Made by a program: the position numbers and the translations under genes. A stretch of DNA of 64,000 bases from Kitasatospora sp. MMS16-BH015 (lineage in GTDB: Bacteria > Actinomycetota > Actinomycetes > Streptomycetales > Streptomycetaceae). Every line of letters begins with the position of its first letter. Position 1 is the stretch's first letter. The stretch spans positions 1-64,000 of the forward strand of contig NZ_CP025394.1 of NCBI RefSeq assembly GCF_002943525.1. The letters are read 5' to 3'. This document shows positions 37,449 through 45,263 of the stretch, in pieces. Under the pieces are notes generated by a model. It saw only the letters and a list, made by a program, of their open reading frames with translations. It had not been told where the DNA came from and made no database searches.

Positions 37449-38705
37449 CTAACCGCGGGTCAGCCGGCCCCACGCCAGCGCTGCCAGCAGCGCGGCGCCG
37501 TCGGCCAGCACGTTGTCCTCGAACTCCGCCTCCGGGGAGTGGTTGTAGGCCGCGCCGAACGGGTCCCGGCCGTCGGTGGGGGCGGCGCCCAGCAGCAGGT
37601 ACGCGGAGGGCACCAGCTCCCCCAGCACCCCGAAGTCCTCGGAGCCGGCGATCGGCTTGGGCATCTCCACGTACCGGCCCGCCCCGAGCAGCTCCTCCGC
37701 CACCGCGGCCGCGAAGGCCGTCTCCGCCCCGTCGTTGACGGTCACCGGGTAGCCGGGCTCGACCTCCGCGTCCACCTCCAGGCCGTGCGCGGCGGCGATG
37801 CCGCGCACCACCCGCAGCGCCTCGGTGTGGGCCGCCGCCCGCGACTGCGCCGAGAAGGAGCGGACGGTCGCGGCGAACCGGGCCTCCTCGGGGATCACGT
37901 TGGCCGCCGTGCCGGCGCTCAGCGTGCCGACGGTCAGCACCACCGGGTCGAAGGCGTCGATCCGCCGGGTCACCATCGACTGCAGCGCCAGCACCGCCTC
38001 GCACATCGCCGGCACCGGGTCCAGCGCGGTGTGCGGGCTCGAGCCGTGGCCGCCGCGCCCGCGCAGCGTCACGTGCAGCGTGTCGGAGGCCGCCAGCACC
38101 GGCCCCGGCCGGGTCGCCACCAGCCCGTTGGGCAGCAGCGCGGCCGCCACGTGCAGCGCGTAGGCCGCCACCACCCGCTCGCCGGCCGCCTCCAGCACGC
38201 CCGCGTCCACCATCAGCTGCGCCCCTCCCCCGCCCTCCTCGCCGGGCTGGAACATGAAGACCACGTCCCCGGCCAGCTCCGCCCTGCGCTCCACCAGCAG
38301 CCGCACCGCCCCGACCAGCGCGGCCATGTGCAGGTCGTGCCCGCAGGCGTGCATCGCGCCCGGCACGGCGGAGGCGTACGGCAGGTCGGCGCTCTCCTGC
38401 ACCGGCAGCGCGTCCATGTCGGCCCGCAGCAGCACGTTCGGCCCTGGGCGGCCGCCGCGCAGCACCGCCGTGATCGAGCTCAGCTCCCCACCGCCCAGCG
38501 TCACTTCGAGCGGCAGCCCGTCCAGCGCGGCCAGCAGCCGCTGCTGCGTCCTCGGCAGCACCAGGCCGAGCTCCGGCCACCGGTGCAGGTCTCTGCGCAG
38601 CTCGGCCAGCTCGGGCTGGAGCCCGGCCGCAGCGGCGGCCAGCCCGGGCAGGTCGAGTTCGGGCCGGCCGAGCGCGGGCCGGTCGGCTTCGGTGGACGTG
38701 GACAT
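37449..38705 (-). CDS. M20 family metal-dependent amidohydrolase (hippurate/N-acyl-amino-acid type)
   Basis: A 418-residue protein. Metal and catalytic motifs are VLLRADMDALPVQESADLPY, AMHACGHDLHMAALVGAVRL, FMFQPGEEGGGGAQLMVDAG, and a late SEDFGVLGELVP. The dimerisation domain includes GRGGHGSSPHTALDPVPAM. It matches the M20D subfamily (AmhX/HipO/IAA-amino acid hydrolases), which cleaves N-acyl amino acids. It is convergent with a double Lrp/AsnC regulator. ATG 38705 is the family-typical start. Confidence 0.92.
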   Translation of the reverse strand: MSTSTEADRPALGRPELDLPGLAAAAAGLQPELAELRRDLHRWPELGLVLPRTQQRLLAALDGLPLEVTLGGGELSSITAVLRGGRPGPNVLLRADMDALPVQESADLPYASAVPGAMHACGHDLHMAALVGAVRLLVERRAELAGDVVFMFQPGEEGGGGAQLMVDAGVLEAAGERVVAAYALHVAAALLPNGLVATRPGPVLAASDTLHVTLRGRGGHGSSPHTALDPVPAMCEAVLALQSMVTRRIDAFDPVVLTVGTLSAGTAANVIPEEARFAATVRSFSAQSRAAAHTEALRVVRGIAAAHGLEVDAEVEPGYPVTVNDGAETAFAAAVAEELLGAGRYVEMPKPIAGSEDFGVLGELVPSAYLLLGAAPTDGRDPFGAAYNHSPEAEFEDNVLADGAALLAALAWGRLTRG

Positions 38706-39015
38706 GGGTGCCTCCGTGGGGGTGGGAAGTCCTCATCATCGGCGCGCGAGGGCCCGCCCCGGCCCGGGCGCACGGATCGGCCACCGCACCGGGGGCGGAC
38801 GCACGAAACCTGTCGACGGCGGACGTGCGGAGCGGCCGGCCCACCTGAGTGGGGGCGGGATCGGCGCGGGTGAGGTCGAGGAGCTTCTCGACCGGCCCGA
38901 GGGGTGGCGGTACGAGGAGCTTCCGGGGAGCTTCCACCACCTGGTGAACGGGGCGCGGGTCGAGGTCGTCAGGTCCGGGCGAGCCGCGCGCCCCGAGTAG
39001 GTCGGTCCCGTCCGT
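38706..39015. other. Short interval with a possible small plus-strand coding remnant
   Basis: No clear gene. A plus-strand stretch before the TAG at 38998-39000 (GEVEELLDRPEGWRYEELPG, then SFHHLVNGARVEVVRS) looks protein-like. No in-frame start with a ribosome-binding site is visible, so I leave it as a possible remnant. Confidence 0.4.
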
Positions 39016-39444
39016 TCAGGCCGCCGTGGCGGCCTCGATCGCGGCGGTGACCTCGGCTCGGCGTGGGGGGCCGGAGGCGCGGCCGACGAGGCGGCCGTGG
39101 GGGTCGAGGACCAGGACGGTGGGGGTGCGGAGGATGCCGAATCGGGTGACCAGGTCGGGGCGGGTCTCGGCGTCGATCTCGATGTGGGTGGCGCCGGGGG
39201 TGGTGGTGGCGAGGTCGTGGAGGAGGCGGCGGGCCGGTGGGCACGCGGCGCAGCGGGTGGTGGAGAACTGGACCAGGGTGACCCGTGCGCCGAGGGTGGC
39301 GCCCAGGTCGGCGGCGGAGAGCTGACGGTCGGCATCGCTGCGCCGACGGCGCAGCCGGCCCAGGCGGGTGGCGCGGACCGCGCCGAAGGCGGTGGCCCCG
39401 GCGAGCACCGCCGCGCAGACCACCAACCCGGTGGGGTCAAGCAC
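39016..39444 (-). CDS. Membrane-anchored thioredoxin-like protein
   Basis: A 142-residue protein. An N-terminal helix (LDPTGLVVCAAVLAGATAFG) is followed by a thioredoxin fold with the CxxC motif in FSTTRCAACPPARRLLHDLA and the cis-Pro region FGILRTPTVLVLDPHGRLVG. Its start overlaps the end of the DUF4395 gene by eight bases, so the two are translated together. The pairing suggests a thiol redox function at the membrane. Confidence 0.88.
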   Translation of the reverse strand: MLDPTGLVVCAAVLAGATAFGAVRATRLGRLRRRRSDADRQLSAADLGATLGARVTLVQFSTTRCAACPPARRLLHDLATTTPGATHIEIDAETRPDLVTRFGILRTPTVLVLDPHGRLVGRASGPPRRAEVTAAIEAATAA

Positions 39445-39895
39445 GGCCGGCCTCCGCTCCGCGCAGGCGGACGACCAGCAGGTAGCACTCGCAGCCGAGG
39501 CAGTAGCCGAACACGGCGTTGAGGAAGGCCGCCGCGAGGGCGGCGGCGCCGGCGGCGACGCCCAGCCAGGCCGGTCCGGCCAGGTAGCCGAGTGTGCCGA
39601 GCAGGCCGAAGGCGGTGCCGACGGCCTGGGCGAACCGGGGTGGCCGCTCGTCCTCCCACTCCTTGGGCGGGCCGAGGCGCGGGCGGAGGAGGGTGCGGTA
39701 GAGCAGGCCGTACGGGGAGCGCCGCAGGCCGAACAGCGCGCCGGCGGCGAAGACGAGGGTCTGGGCGGCGAGCAGCAGGCCGCTGCCGGTCACCAGGCTC
39801 ACGGCGAGGACCACGGTGGTGAGCGCGGCGGCGAACCGGGGCCCGCGCGGGTCGATCAGGGCAGCGGGGGGTGCGCCGACGAGGGCGTCAGACAT
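39437..39895 (-). CDS. DUF4395 family membrane protein
   Basis: A 152-residue integral membrane protein starting MSDALVGAPPAALIDPRGPR, with helices FAAALTTVVLAVSLVTGSGL and ALAAAFLNAVFGYCLGCECY. The last includes the conserved C-x2-C-x-C cluster of DUF4395 at the membrane end. DUF4395 proteins are regularly encoded beside thioredoxins or sulfurtransferases (family knowledge), as here. The cysteines may exchange electrons with the CAAC thioredoxin. Confidence 0.88.
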   Translation of the reverse strand: MSDALVGAPPAALIDPRGPRFAAALTTVVLAVSLVTGSGLLLAAQTLVFAAGALFGLRRSPYGLLYRTLLRPRLGPPKEWEDERPPRFAQAVGTAFGLLGTLGYLAGPAWLGVAAGAAALAAAFLNAVFGYCLGCECYLLVVRLRGAEAGRA

Positions 39896-40100
39896 GGTGG
39901 GGCTCCGAGGGGCTGGCGGGAGGAGGGCGTGGCGGAGTCAGGGACGACGACACGCCGCGGACCACACCCGACCGAAGTCGATGTGGGCCCGCCCGACCAG
40001 CAGGATCTCGGAGAACACCGGCCCATTGCAGCAACACCGGCCGCCGGGCGTCAACCTGGTCCCACTCCTCGAACTCCGGTGTCCCGGCGGCAACCGGCCA

Positions 40101-40150
40101 CGACCGGCGCGGACCGACGCGGACCGGCGCGGACCGGTGCGGACCGGTGC
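40101..40150. repeat. Five tandem 10-bp repeats upstream of the MerR-fusion gene
   Basis: Units CGACCGGCGC, GGACCGACGC, GGACCGGCGC, GGACCGGTGC and GGACCGGTGC lie head to tail. The array ends nine bases before the -35-like TTGACC of the MerR-methyltransferase gene. The 10-bp period would put all units on the same DNA face. Confidence 0.9.
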
Positions 40151-40158
40151 AGGGGCGC

Positions 40159-40189
40159 TTGACCCTCACGTGGCGTCAGGCCGCATGGT
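40159..40189 (+). promoter_or_regulatory. Putative MerR-type autoregulated promoter
   Basis: TTGACC (40159-40164) overlaps the dyad CCTCACG-TGG-CGTCAGG (40164-40180; arms match 6 of 7). MerR boxes typically sit in an over-long -35/-10 spacer. A 19-bp spacer would put the -10 at about 40184-40189 and transcription near 40196, so the message could be leaderless at GTG 40197. Confidence 0.5.
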
Positions 40190-41312
40190 GGGAGGCGTGG
40201 AAGGTCACTGGACCGTGGGGCGCGTGGCCGAGCTGGCCGGGGTGAGCGTCCGGACGCTGCATCACTACGACGAGATCGGGCTCGTGCGGCCCTCGGCGCG
40301 GACGGGGGGCCGGTACCGGGCCTACTCGGCGGCGGACGTGGAGCGGCTGCGCGAGGTGCTGGCCTACCGGCGGTTGGGGTTCGGGCTGCGGGAGGTCGCG
40401 GAGTTGGTCGGGGATCCGGCCGTGGACGCGGTGGCGCACCTGCGGCGGCTGCGGGCGCTGGTGGTGGAGCGGCGGGAGCGGGCCGACGCGATGGTGGCGG
40501 CGATCGACTGGGAGTTGGCGGCGCGGGCGAAGGGACTGACGGTGACGCCGGAGGAGCAGTTGGGGATGCTGGGCGCACGCCTGTACGACGCGATCGGCGG
40601 AGCCTACACCGCCACCCGGCGGACCGATCCGCGGATCGCCGACCGGATCTGGTCGGCGCTCGGGAACGCCCGGACGGTGCTGAACGTCGGGGCCGGGACG
40701 GGTTCGTACGAGCCGACCGACCGCGTGGTGGTCGCGGTGGAGCCCTCGGCGGTGATGCGGGCGCAGCGGCCGGCCGGGGCGGCGCCCTGCGTGGCCGCCG
40801 CCGCGGAGAGCCTGCCGTTCGAGGACGGGGCCTTCGACGCGGCGATGGCCGTCTCGACCGTGCACCACTGGGGGGATCCGCTGGCGGGGCTGCGGGAGTT
40901 GCGGCGGGTCGCCCGGCGGGTGGTGGTGCTCACCTTCGACACCGACGAGCCCGACTGGCCGAGCCGGTTCTGGCTCACCCGGGACTACCTGCCGGAGTTC
41001 GCCGGGGTGCTCGCCGGCTTCCCCTCGCTGGCCGGGATGGCCGAGGCGATCGGTGCCCGGGCCGAGCCGGTGCCCGTCCCCTGGGACTGCGCCGACGGCC
41101 TCTTCGAGGCCTACTGGCGGCGGCCCGCCGCGTACTTGGAGGAGCCGGTGCGCCGGGCGATGTCGGTCTGGACCCGGGTCGGCCCGGAGGCCGAGCGGCG
41201 CGCGGTGCAAGGCCTCCGGGCCGACCTCGACTCCGGGCGGTGGGCCGAACGCAACGGCGGGCTGGCCGAGCTGACGGCGGTGGACCTGGGGCTGCGCCTG
41301 CTCGTCACCTGA
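40185..41312 (+). CDS. MerR-type regulator fused to a SAM-dependent methyltransferase
   Basis: A 375-residue protein (ATG 40185; GTG 40197 is an alternative, leaderless start). Residues 9 to about 78 are a MerR DNA-binding domain: WTVGRVAELAGVSVRTLHHY, then DEIGLVRPSARTGGRYRAYS and RRLGFGLREVAELV. A helical linker RRLRALVVERRERADAMVAA leads to TPEEQLGMLGA. There, in place of the usual TipA/effector part, a methyltransferase begins: LYDAIGGAYTATRRTDPRIA, the SAM motif TVLNVGAGTGSYEPTDRVVV, and FDAAMAVSTVHHWGDPLAGL. The frame is clean. Either domain alone is common; the fusion is unusual. Function is inferred only: possibly a regulator whose effector domain senses SAM or a methylation substrate. 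Confidence 0.85.
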   Translation: MVGGVEGHWTVGRVAELAGVSVRTLHHYDEIGLVRPSARTGGRYRAYSAADVERLREVLAYRRLGFGLREVAELVGDPAVDAVAHLRRLRALVVERRERADAMVAAIDWELAARAKGLTVTPEEQLGMLGARLYDAIGGAYTATRRTDPRIADRIWSALGNARTVLNVGAGTGSYEPTDRVVVAVEPSAVMRAQRPAGAAPCVAAAAESLPFEDGAFDAAMAVSTVHHWGDPLAGLRELRRVARRVVVLTFDTDEPDWPSRFWLTRDYLPEFAGVLAGFPSLAGMAEAIGARAEPVPVPWDCADGLFEAYWRRPAAYLEEPVRRAMSVWTRVGPEAERRAVQGLRADLDSGRWAERNGGLAELTAVDLGLRLLVT

Positions 41313-41547
41313 ATGGACCTCGGCCGGCTCGGGCAGACCGTGCGTACCGACCGCGCGGGCTTCGCCGGCCTGGTGGTGGACGAGCACGCGCACACCGTCA
41401 CGGTCTACACCGCCGGCAGCAAGGGTGCTCCAGCGCGGGGTGATCTCGGGCGGCAACGTCGGCAACAACGGCCCCGGCAACCAGATGTTCTTCAGTCCCT
41501 GGGAGATGGTGGCCAACCAGGTGGGCGGCCACCCTTGCGCCTGCTGA
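41313..41547 (+). pseudogene. Remnant of a secreted-peptidase-like gene, internally deleted
   Basis: MDLGRLGQTVRTDRAGFAGL followed by VVDEHAHTVTVYTAG resembles the start of an alpha-lytic-protease-type prodomain segment. After a frame change near 41420 the sequence reads VISGGNVGNNGPGNQMFFSP then WEMVANQVGGHPCAC and a TGA at 41545-41547. Both parts look like real protein ends, but the middle of a gene is missing. The family assignment is tentative. Confidence 0.35.
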
Positions 41548-41594
41548 GGCGCGGGTAGCGGCCCGAGCGGCGGGTGGGTGCGTAGGGTGAGCTC

Positions 41595-42026
41595 ATGGCC
41601 CGATTCGTGCTCACCCGCCGTACGCCCTTGCCCGCCGAGCTCTGCTGGGAGCGGGTCACCGACTGGCCCGGGCACGGGCGGCGGGTGCCGTTCACCCGGG
41701 TGGCGGCGGTGCGGGGGACGGGGCAGCGGGTAGACGACCGGATCCTGGCGCGGACCGGGGTGGGAATGCTGGGGTTCGACGATCCGATGGACCTGGTCGA
41801 GTGGGTGGCCCCGGCGGCGGGGCGGGACGGGGTCTGCCGCTTGGAGAAGCGGGGGCGGGTCGTCCGCGGGTGGGCCGTGCTGACCGTCCGTCGGGTCGGG
41901 CCGGGCAGTGAGGTCAGGTGGGAGGAGGAGATCTCGGTGCCGGGACTCCCCCGGCTGGTGGATCCGCTGCTCGCCTCGGCCGGGCGGGCCGTGTTCGGAC
42001 GGGTGCTGGCGGATCTGGTCCCCTGA
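41595..42026 (+). CDS. SRPBCC (START-like) family protein
   Basis: A 143-residue protein, ATG 41595. ARFVLTRRTPLPAELCWERV and TDWPGHGRRVPFTRV are the first strand and helix of a polyketide-cyclase/SRPBCC fold, and LTVRRVGPGSEVRWEEEISV plus the C-terminal helix LVDPLLASAGRAVFGRVLAD close it. Such proteins bind hydrophobic ligands. A long perfect hairpin begins at its stop codon. Confidence 0.8.
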   Translation: MARFVLTRRTPLPAELCWERVTDWPGHGRRVPFTRVAAVRGTGQRVDDRILARTGVGMLGFDDPMDLVEWVAPAAGRDGVCRLEKRGRVVRGWAVLTVRRVGPGSEVRWEEEISVPGLPRLVDPLLASAGRAVFGRVLADLVP

Positions 42027-42050
42027 CCACCGGCGGCCGGTGGTCAGGGG
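42020..42050. terminator. Bidirectional terminator hairpin
   Basis: Perfect 14-bp arms CCCCTGACCACCGG (42020-42033) and CCGGTGGTCAGGGG (42037-42050) with a 3-base loop. The left arm overlaps the stop codon of the SRPBCC gene, and the peptidase gene on the other strand ends nine bases beyond the hairpin, so it can serve both convergent transcripts. Confidence 0.9.
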
Positions 42051-42058
42051 ACGCGGGA

Positions 42059-44023
42059 TCAGAAGTTGCCGCAGGGCAGGCAGTCACCGGCCGTGCGGGG
42101 CAGGCCGGGCAGGCCCGGGAGGGCGGACGGGGCCGCGAAGGCGTCGGGCTTCGGCTGGCGGGTCGGCGCGGGGACGGCCTGGCGGAAGGCGGTGAGGCCG
42201 CCGAGCAGGGGCAGCCGGACGCTGGACCGGGTCAGGTCGAGGGTCAGGGTGGGGCGGGTGGACGGCGGGTTGAGCAGGCCGTTGTCGGTGCCGGCCACGA
42301 TCAGCGCGAGCCGGTGGCCCGCCGGGACGATGTGGTCGGTGCCGGCCAGCGCGAAGGTGATCGGGTAGCCGGTGCCCGGCGTGAGGGTGGCGGTGCGGCT
42401 CAGGCCGGCGTAGTGGCCGAGGTCGGCCCAGCCGCGGCTGACGATCGTGTACCCGACCGAGGAGGTGTCGGCGGCCGCGTCGAGGAAGCAGGCGCTGTCG
42501 CCCGGGGTGCTGTCACCCCAGCAGGAGCGGGTGGACAGGGTGGTGATGCCCTCACCCGAGCCCTCGTAGTTGCGGATCACCGCCGGGCCGAGGTCGGCCA
42601 GCACCGCGCTCAGGTGGGCACTGGTGGTCGAGGAGCTCACCGTCAGCGTGATCGACCCCTGGCCGGAGACCCGCAGGTCGCGGGTGAGCGGCCCGGTGGT
42701 GAACACCGTCTTCTCCGGGGTGCTGGTCAGCGCGTGCGCGGCCCAGTCGTCCTCGCCGAGCTTCGGGTCGTCCGTGAAGGAGGCCGTGCCGCTGCCGGAG
42801 GTGGTGGAGAAGGCACCGGGCGTCAGGTGCAGGGTGGCGGCGCCGGTGCCGGGGGCGGGCCAGGCGGCGTCCTGGGTCCACTGGTCGGGCGCGCGCTCCA
42901 CGTCGGCGGCCGGCGCCTTCTCGACGCCGTTGTCTATGCCGAGCAGGTAGTGGTCGAACCAGCTGTGCAGGGTGTCCACCCAGATGGTCCGGCGGTAGTC
43001 GAACGGGTCGACGTGGCCGGTCTGCGAGAGCCAGATCTTGCGGTCCACCCCGGTGCCGGCCAGCGCCGTCCACCACTGGGAGAAGTTGATGCCGCGCACG
43101 TTCAGGTCCTGCATCCCGTGCACCACGAAGACGCTCGCCTTGACCTTCGCCGCCGAGGCCACGTAGTCGCGCTGCTGCCAGAGGCTGGACCAGTCCCCGC
43201 TGTCCGGGGAGCCGGCCGCGAGCCGCTTGTCCACGGCGGTGCAGTGCGGGGCGGCGGCCTGACTGTCCACCAGGCCGGACAGGTCGGCGGGCGTCCCGTC
43301 GTAGAGCGGGGCGCCGCTGGAGCGGTAGTAGTCGTACCAGGAGCTGATCGCCGAGATCGGCACGATCGTCTTCAGGCCGTCCACCCCGGTGGCCGCGACG
43401 CCGTTGGCGATGGTGCCGTCCCAGGACTTGCCGATCATCCCGACCGAGCCGCTGGCCCAGGTCGGGCTGGTCCTGGTGCTGCCGCTGCGGGTGCTGTAGC
43501 CGGCGGCGCGGCCGTTAAGCCAGTCGATCACCGCCTTGGCGGACTTCACGTCGGAGGGCCCGCCCACGTCCGAGCAGCCGTCCGAGCGGTTGGTGCCCGC
43601 CAGGTCGACCAGCACCACCGCGTACCCGCGCGGCACGAAGTAGTTGTCGTAGAACAGCGGGAACTGCACCGGGCGGCCCTGGGCGTCGTACGTCTTGAGC
43701 TGCGACTCGTTGCCGCGGCCGCAGCAGGCGTAGTACGGACTGGCGTCCATGATCACGGGCACCTTGACGCCGGCGGCCGCCGCCTCGCGCGGCCGCACGA
43801 TGTCGGCCGCCACCCGGTCGGTGTGCCCGTTCCCGTCGCCGTCGAGCCCGGTGTCCACCCAGACCGTCTCGCGGACGGCGTCGGCGTAGGAGTACACGGG
43901 CTGGCTGCCGGTGGCCTTGGGGGCCACGGTGGCATGGGCGGCGACCGGGACCAGCTGAGTGGCCGTCAGTGCCGCCAGGAGTGTGCAGAGCAGGAGCAGC
44001 GAGCGGAGCAATCGTAGGGTCAT
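42059..44023 (-). CDS. Secreted Xaa-Pro dipeptidyl-peptidase (CocE/NonD family)
   Basis: A 654-residue exported serine peptidase. ATG 44023 gives the signal peptide TLRLLRSLLLLCTLLAALTA followed by TQLVPVAAHA. The nucleophile elbow is SVGMIGKSWDGTIANGVAA (GxSxxG). The acid is in FVVHGMQDLNVRGINFSQWW and the His in IWLSQTGHVDPFDYRRT. The C-terminal jelly-roll (LTVSSSTTSAHLSAVLADLG; AGHRLALIVAGTDNGLL) is the typical X-Pro DPP domain. It releases Xaa-Pro dipeptides outside the cell. Upstream, between 44024 and 44233, a protein-like minus-strand stretch (DRVITSFGELVETLIDALNR) is unexplained. Confidence 0.92.
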   Translation of the reverse strand: MTLRLLRSLLLLCTLLAALTATQLVPVAAHATVAPKATGSQPVYSYADAVRETVWVDTGLDGDGNGHTDRVAADIVRPREAAAAGVKVPVIMDASPYYACCGRGNESQLKTYDAQGRPVQFPLFYDNYFVPRGYAVVLVDLAGTNRSDGCSDVGGPSDVKSAKAVIDWLNGRAAGYSTRSGSTRTSPTWASGSVGMIGKSWDGTIANGVAATGVDGLKTIVPISAISSWYDYYRSSGAPLYDGTPADLSGLVDSQAAAPHCTAVDKRLAAGSPDSGDWSSLWQQRDYVASAAKVKASVFVVHGMQDLNVRGINFSQWWTALAGTGVDRKIWLSQTGHVDPFDYRRTIWVDTLHSWFDHYLLGIDNGVEKAPAADVERAPDQWTQDAAWPAPGTGAATLHLTPGAFSTTSGSGTASFTDDPKLGEDDWAAHALTSTPEKTVFTTGPLTRDLRVSGQGSITLTVSSSTTSAHLSAVLADLGPAVIRNYEGSGEGITTLSTRSCWGDSTPGDSACFLDAAADTSSVGYTIVSRGWADLGHYAGLSRTATLTPGTGYPITFALAGTDHIVPAGHRLALIVAGTDNGLLNPPSTRPTLTLDLTRSSVRLPLLGGLTAFRQAVPAPTRQPKPDAFAAPSALPGLPGLPRTAGDCLPCGNF

Positions 44024-44233
44024 AGTGCCGGACAGTAGGTCCACGAGCCTTCGCGCGTCACCCATTTGACCAACCACAGACAAACCGCGGCCCGCTCGGG
44101 CAACCCCGACCGGTCGGTCCGGGTAGGCGTACCGGTTGAGCGCGTCGATCAGGGTCTCGACCAGCTCGCCGAACGACGTGATCACCCGGTCGGCGTCGAA
44201 GCACTCCTCGGTCGGCAGGACCTCGGCGAGGGG

Positions 44234-44752
44234 TCAGCGGGAGCGGGGGAAGGGCTCGGTGTCGCCGTGGGCGACCAGGAGCTTGCGGAGCAGGGTGGTG
44301 AGCTGGGTCTGCTCGGCCGGGGTGAGGGCGGCGAGGAGTCGCTCCTCGTTGGAGACGTGGCCGGCCAGCGCCTCGTCGATCAGGGTGCGGCCGGCCGGGG
44401 TGAGGCGGACCAGGACCGCGCGGCGATCGGTGGGGCTGGGGCGGCGCTCGACCAGGCCCTTGGCGGAGAGGCGGTCGACCCGGTTGGTGATGGCGCCGGA
44501 GGTGACCATCGCGGCCTCGAGCAGGGCGCGCGCGTTCAACTCGCAGGGCTCCCCCGCCCGCCGCAGGGTCGCCAGCACGTCGAACTCCGAGGAGTCCAGG
44601 CTCCAGGTCGCGAAGTACTCCCGCAGCGACTGGTCCACCCGGCTGTTCAGGCGTCTGAGCCGTCCGATCAAGGCGATCGCCTCCCCGTTCAGGTCGGGGC
44701 GGATCAGGGCCCACTGGTCGGCGATGTCGTCCACCGTGTCACGCTCCGTCAT
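44234..44752 (-). CDS. MarR family transcriptional regulator
   Basis: ATG 44752 gives TERDTVDDIADQWALIRPDL, the usual start; ATG 44773 would add seven residues. The winged HTH is LDSSEFDVLATLRRAGEPCE, then ARALLEAAMVTSGAITNRVD and RLSAKGLVERRPSPTDRRAV (wing with the conserved DxR). It is divergent from the DUF1330 gene at 44942. Two related elements in the gap (44761-44826) are likely binding sites. Confidence 0.9.
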   Translation of the reverse strand: MTERDTVDDIADQWALIRPDLNGEAIALIGRLRRLNSRVDQSLREYFATWSLDSSEFDVLATLRRAGEPCELNARALLEAAMVTSGAITNRVDRLSAKGLVERRPSPTDRRAVLVRLTPAGRTLIDEALAGHVSNEERLLAALTPAEQTQLTTLLRKLLVAHGDTEPFPRSR

Positions 44753-44760
44753 GCCAACTA

Positions 44761-44826
44761 TCTTAACATTCACTTACTTGACGGTCACGCACTTCCTGGG
44801 CTCATAATGTCTCAACGTTCAGATAC
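44761..44826. promoter_or_regulatory. Pair of related operator-like elements for the MarR regulator
   Basis: TCTTAACATTCACTTAC (44761-44777) and TCTCAACGTTCAGATAC (44810-44826) match at 13 of 17 positions in the same orientation. The second contains the dyad TCT-AACGTT-AGA. They flank the divergent start regions of the MarR and DUF1330 genes. Confidence 0.55.
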
Positions 44827-44941
44827 TCAGTAGTGAGCGACCTGGGCGGGACCGGTCCCTGACGGGGCGTGCGCGACACGGGGGTGCGCGCACGCCCCGG
44901 GGACCACCCCCCTATGACGACTCAGGAACAGGACACATCCC

Positions 44942-45238
44942 ATGCACTACGTGATCTTCACCCGCACCGACCAGACGCCCGACGCCGAGCTCGGCCACTA
45001 CCTCGCCAACGTCGGCGCGACCCTGGATCCCTTCTACGGCCGGCTGCTCACCTTCGGCGAGCCCGAGCGCCTGGAGGGCGAGACCCGCTACACCCGCACC
45101 GCCCTGCTGGAGTTCCCCACCGAGGACGACGCCCGGGCCTGGTACCGCTCCCCCGCCTACCAGGAGCTCGTGCACTGGCGCACCCAGGCCCTCGGGCACT
45201 CCGTGGACATCAACCTGCTGACCGGTGCGGCCGCCTGA
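44942..45238 (+). CDS. DUF1330 family protein
   Basis: A 98-residue dimeric alpha/beta barrel protein, ATG 44942. MHYVIFTRTDQTPDAELGHY starts the ferredoxin-like fold, with YGRLLTFGEPERLEGETRYT and TEDDARAWYRSPAYQELVHW as the conserved DUF1330 segments. Family members are small cytoplasmic proteins of unknown enzymatic role. It is probably controlled by the divergent MarR regulator. Confidence 0.85.
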   Translation: MHYVIFTRTDQTPDAELGHYLANVGATLDPFYGRLLTFGEPERLEGETRYTRTALLEFPTEDDARAWYRSPAYQELVHWRTQALGHSVDINLLTGAAA

Positions 45239-45263
45239 CCGGCCGTCGGTGCCGGGCGCCTGC

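Noticed and set aside
36250..38940. An 896-codon minus-strand open frame
   Set aside because: Shadow frame across the Lrp gene and the M20 gene; it is out of the M20 frame and antisense to Lrp.
40101..40150. Iteron-type plasmid origin
   Set aside because: Five 10-bp repeats only, no replication gene nearby, and located directly upstream of a chromosomal-type regulator gene.
41918..44017. A 699-codon plus-strand open frame
   Set aside because: Antisense to the Xaa-Pro dipeptidyl-peptidase, whose signal peptide and catalytic motifs are on the minus strand.
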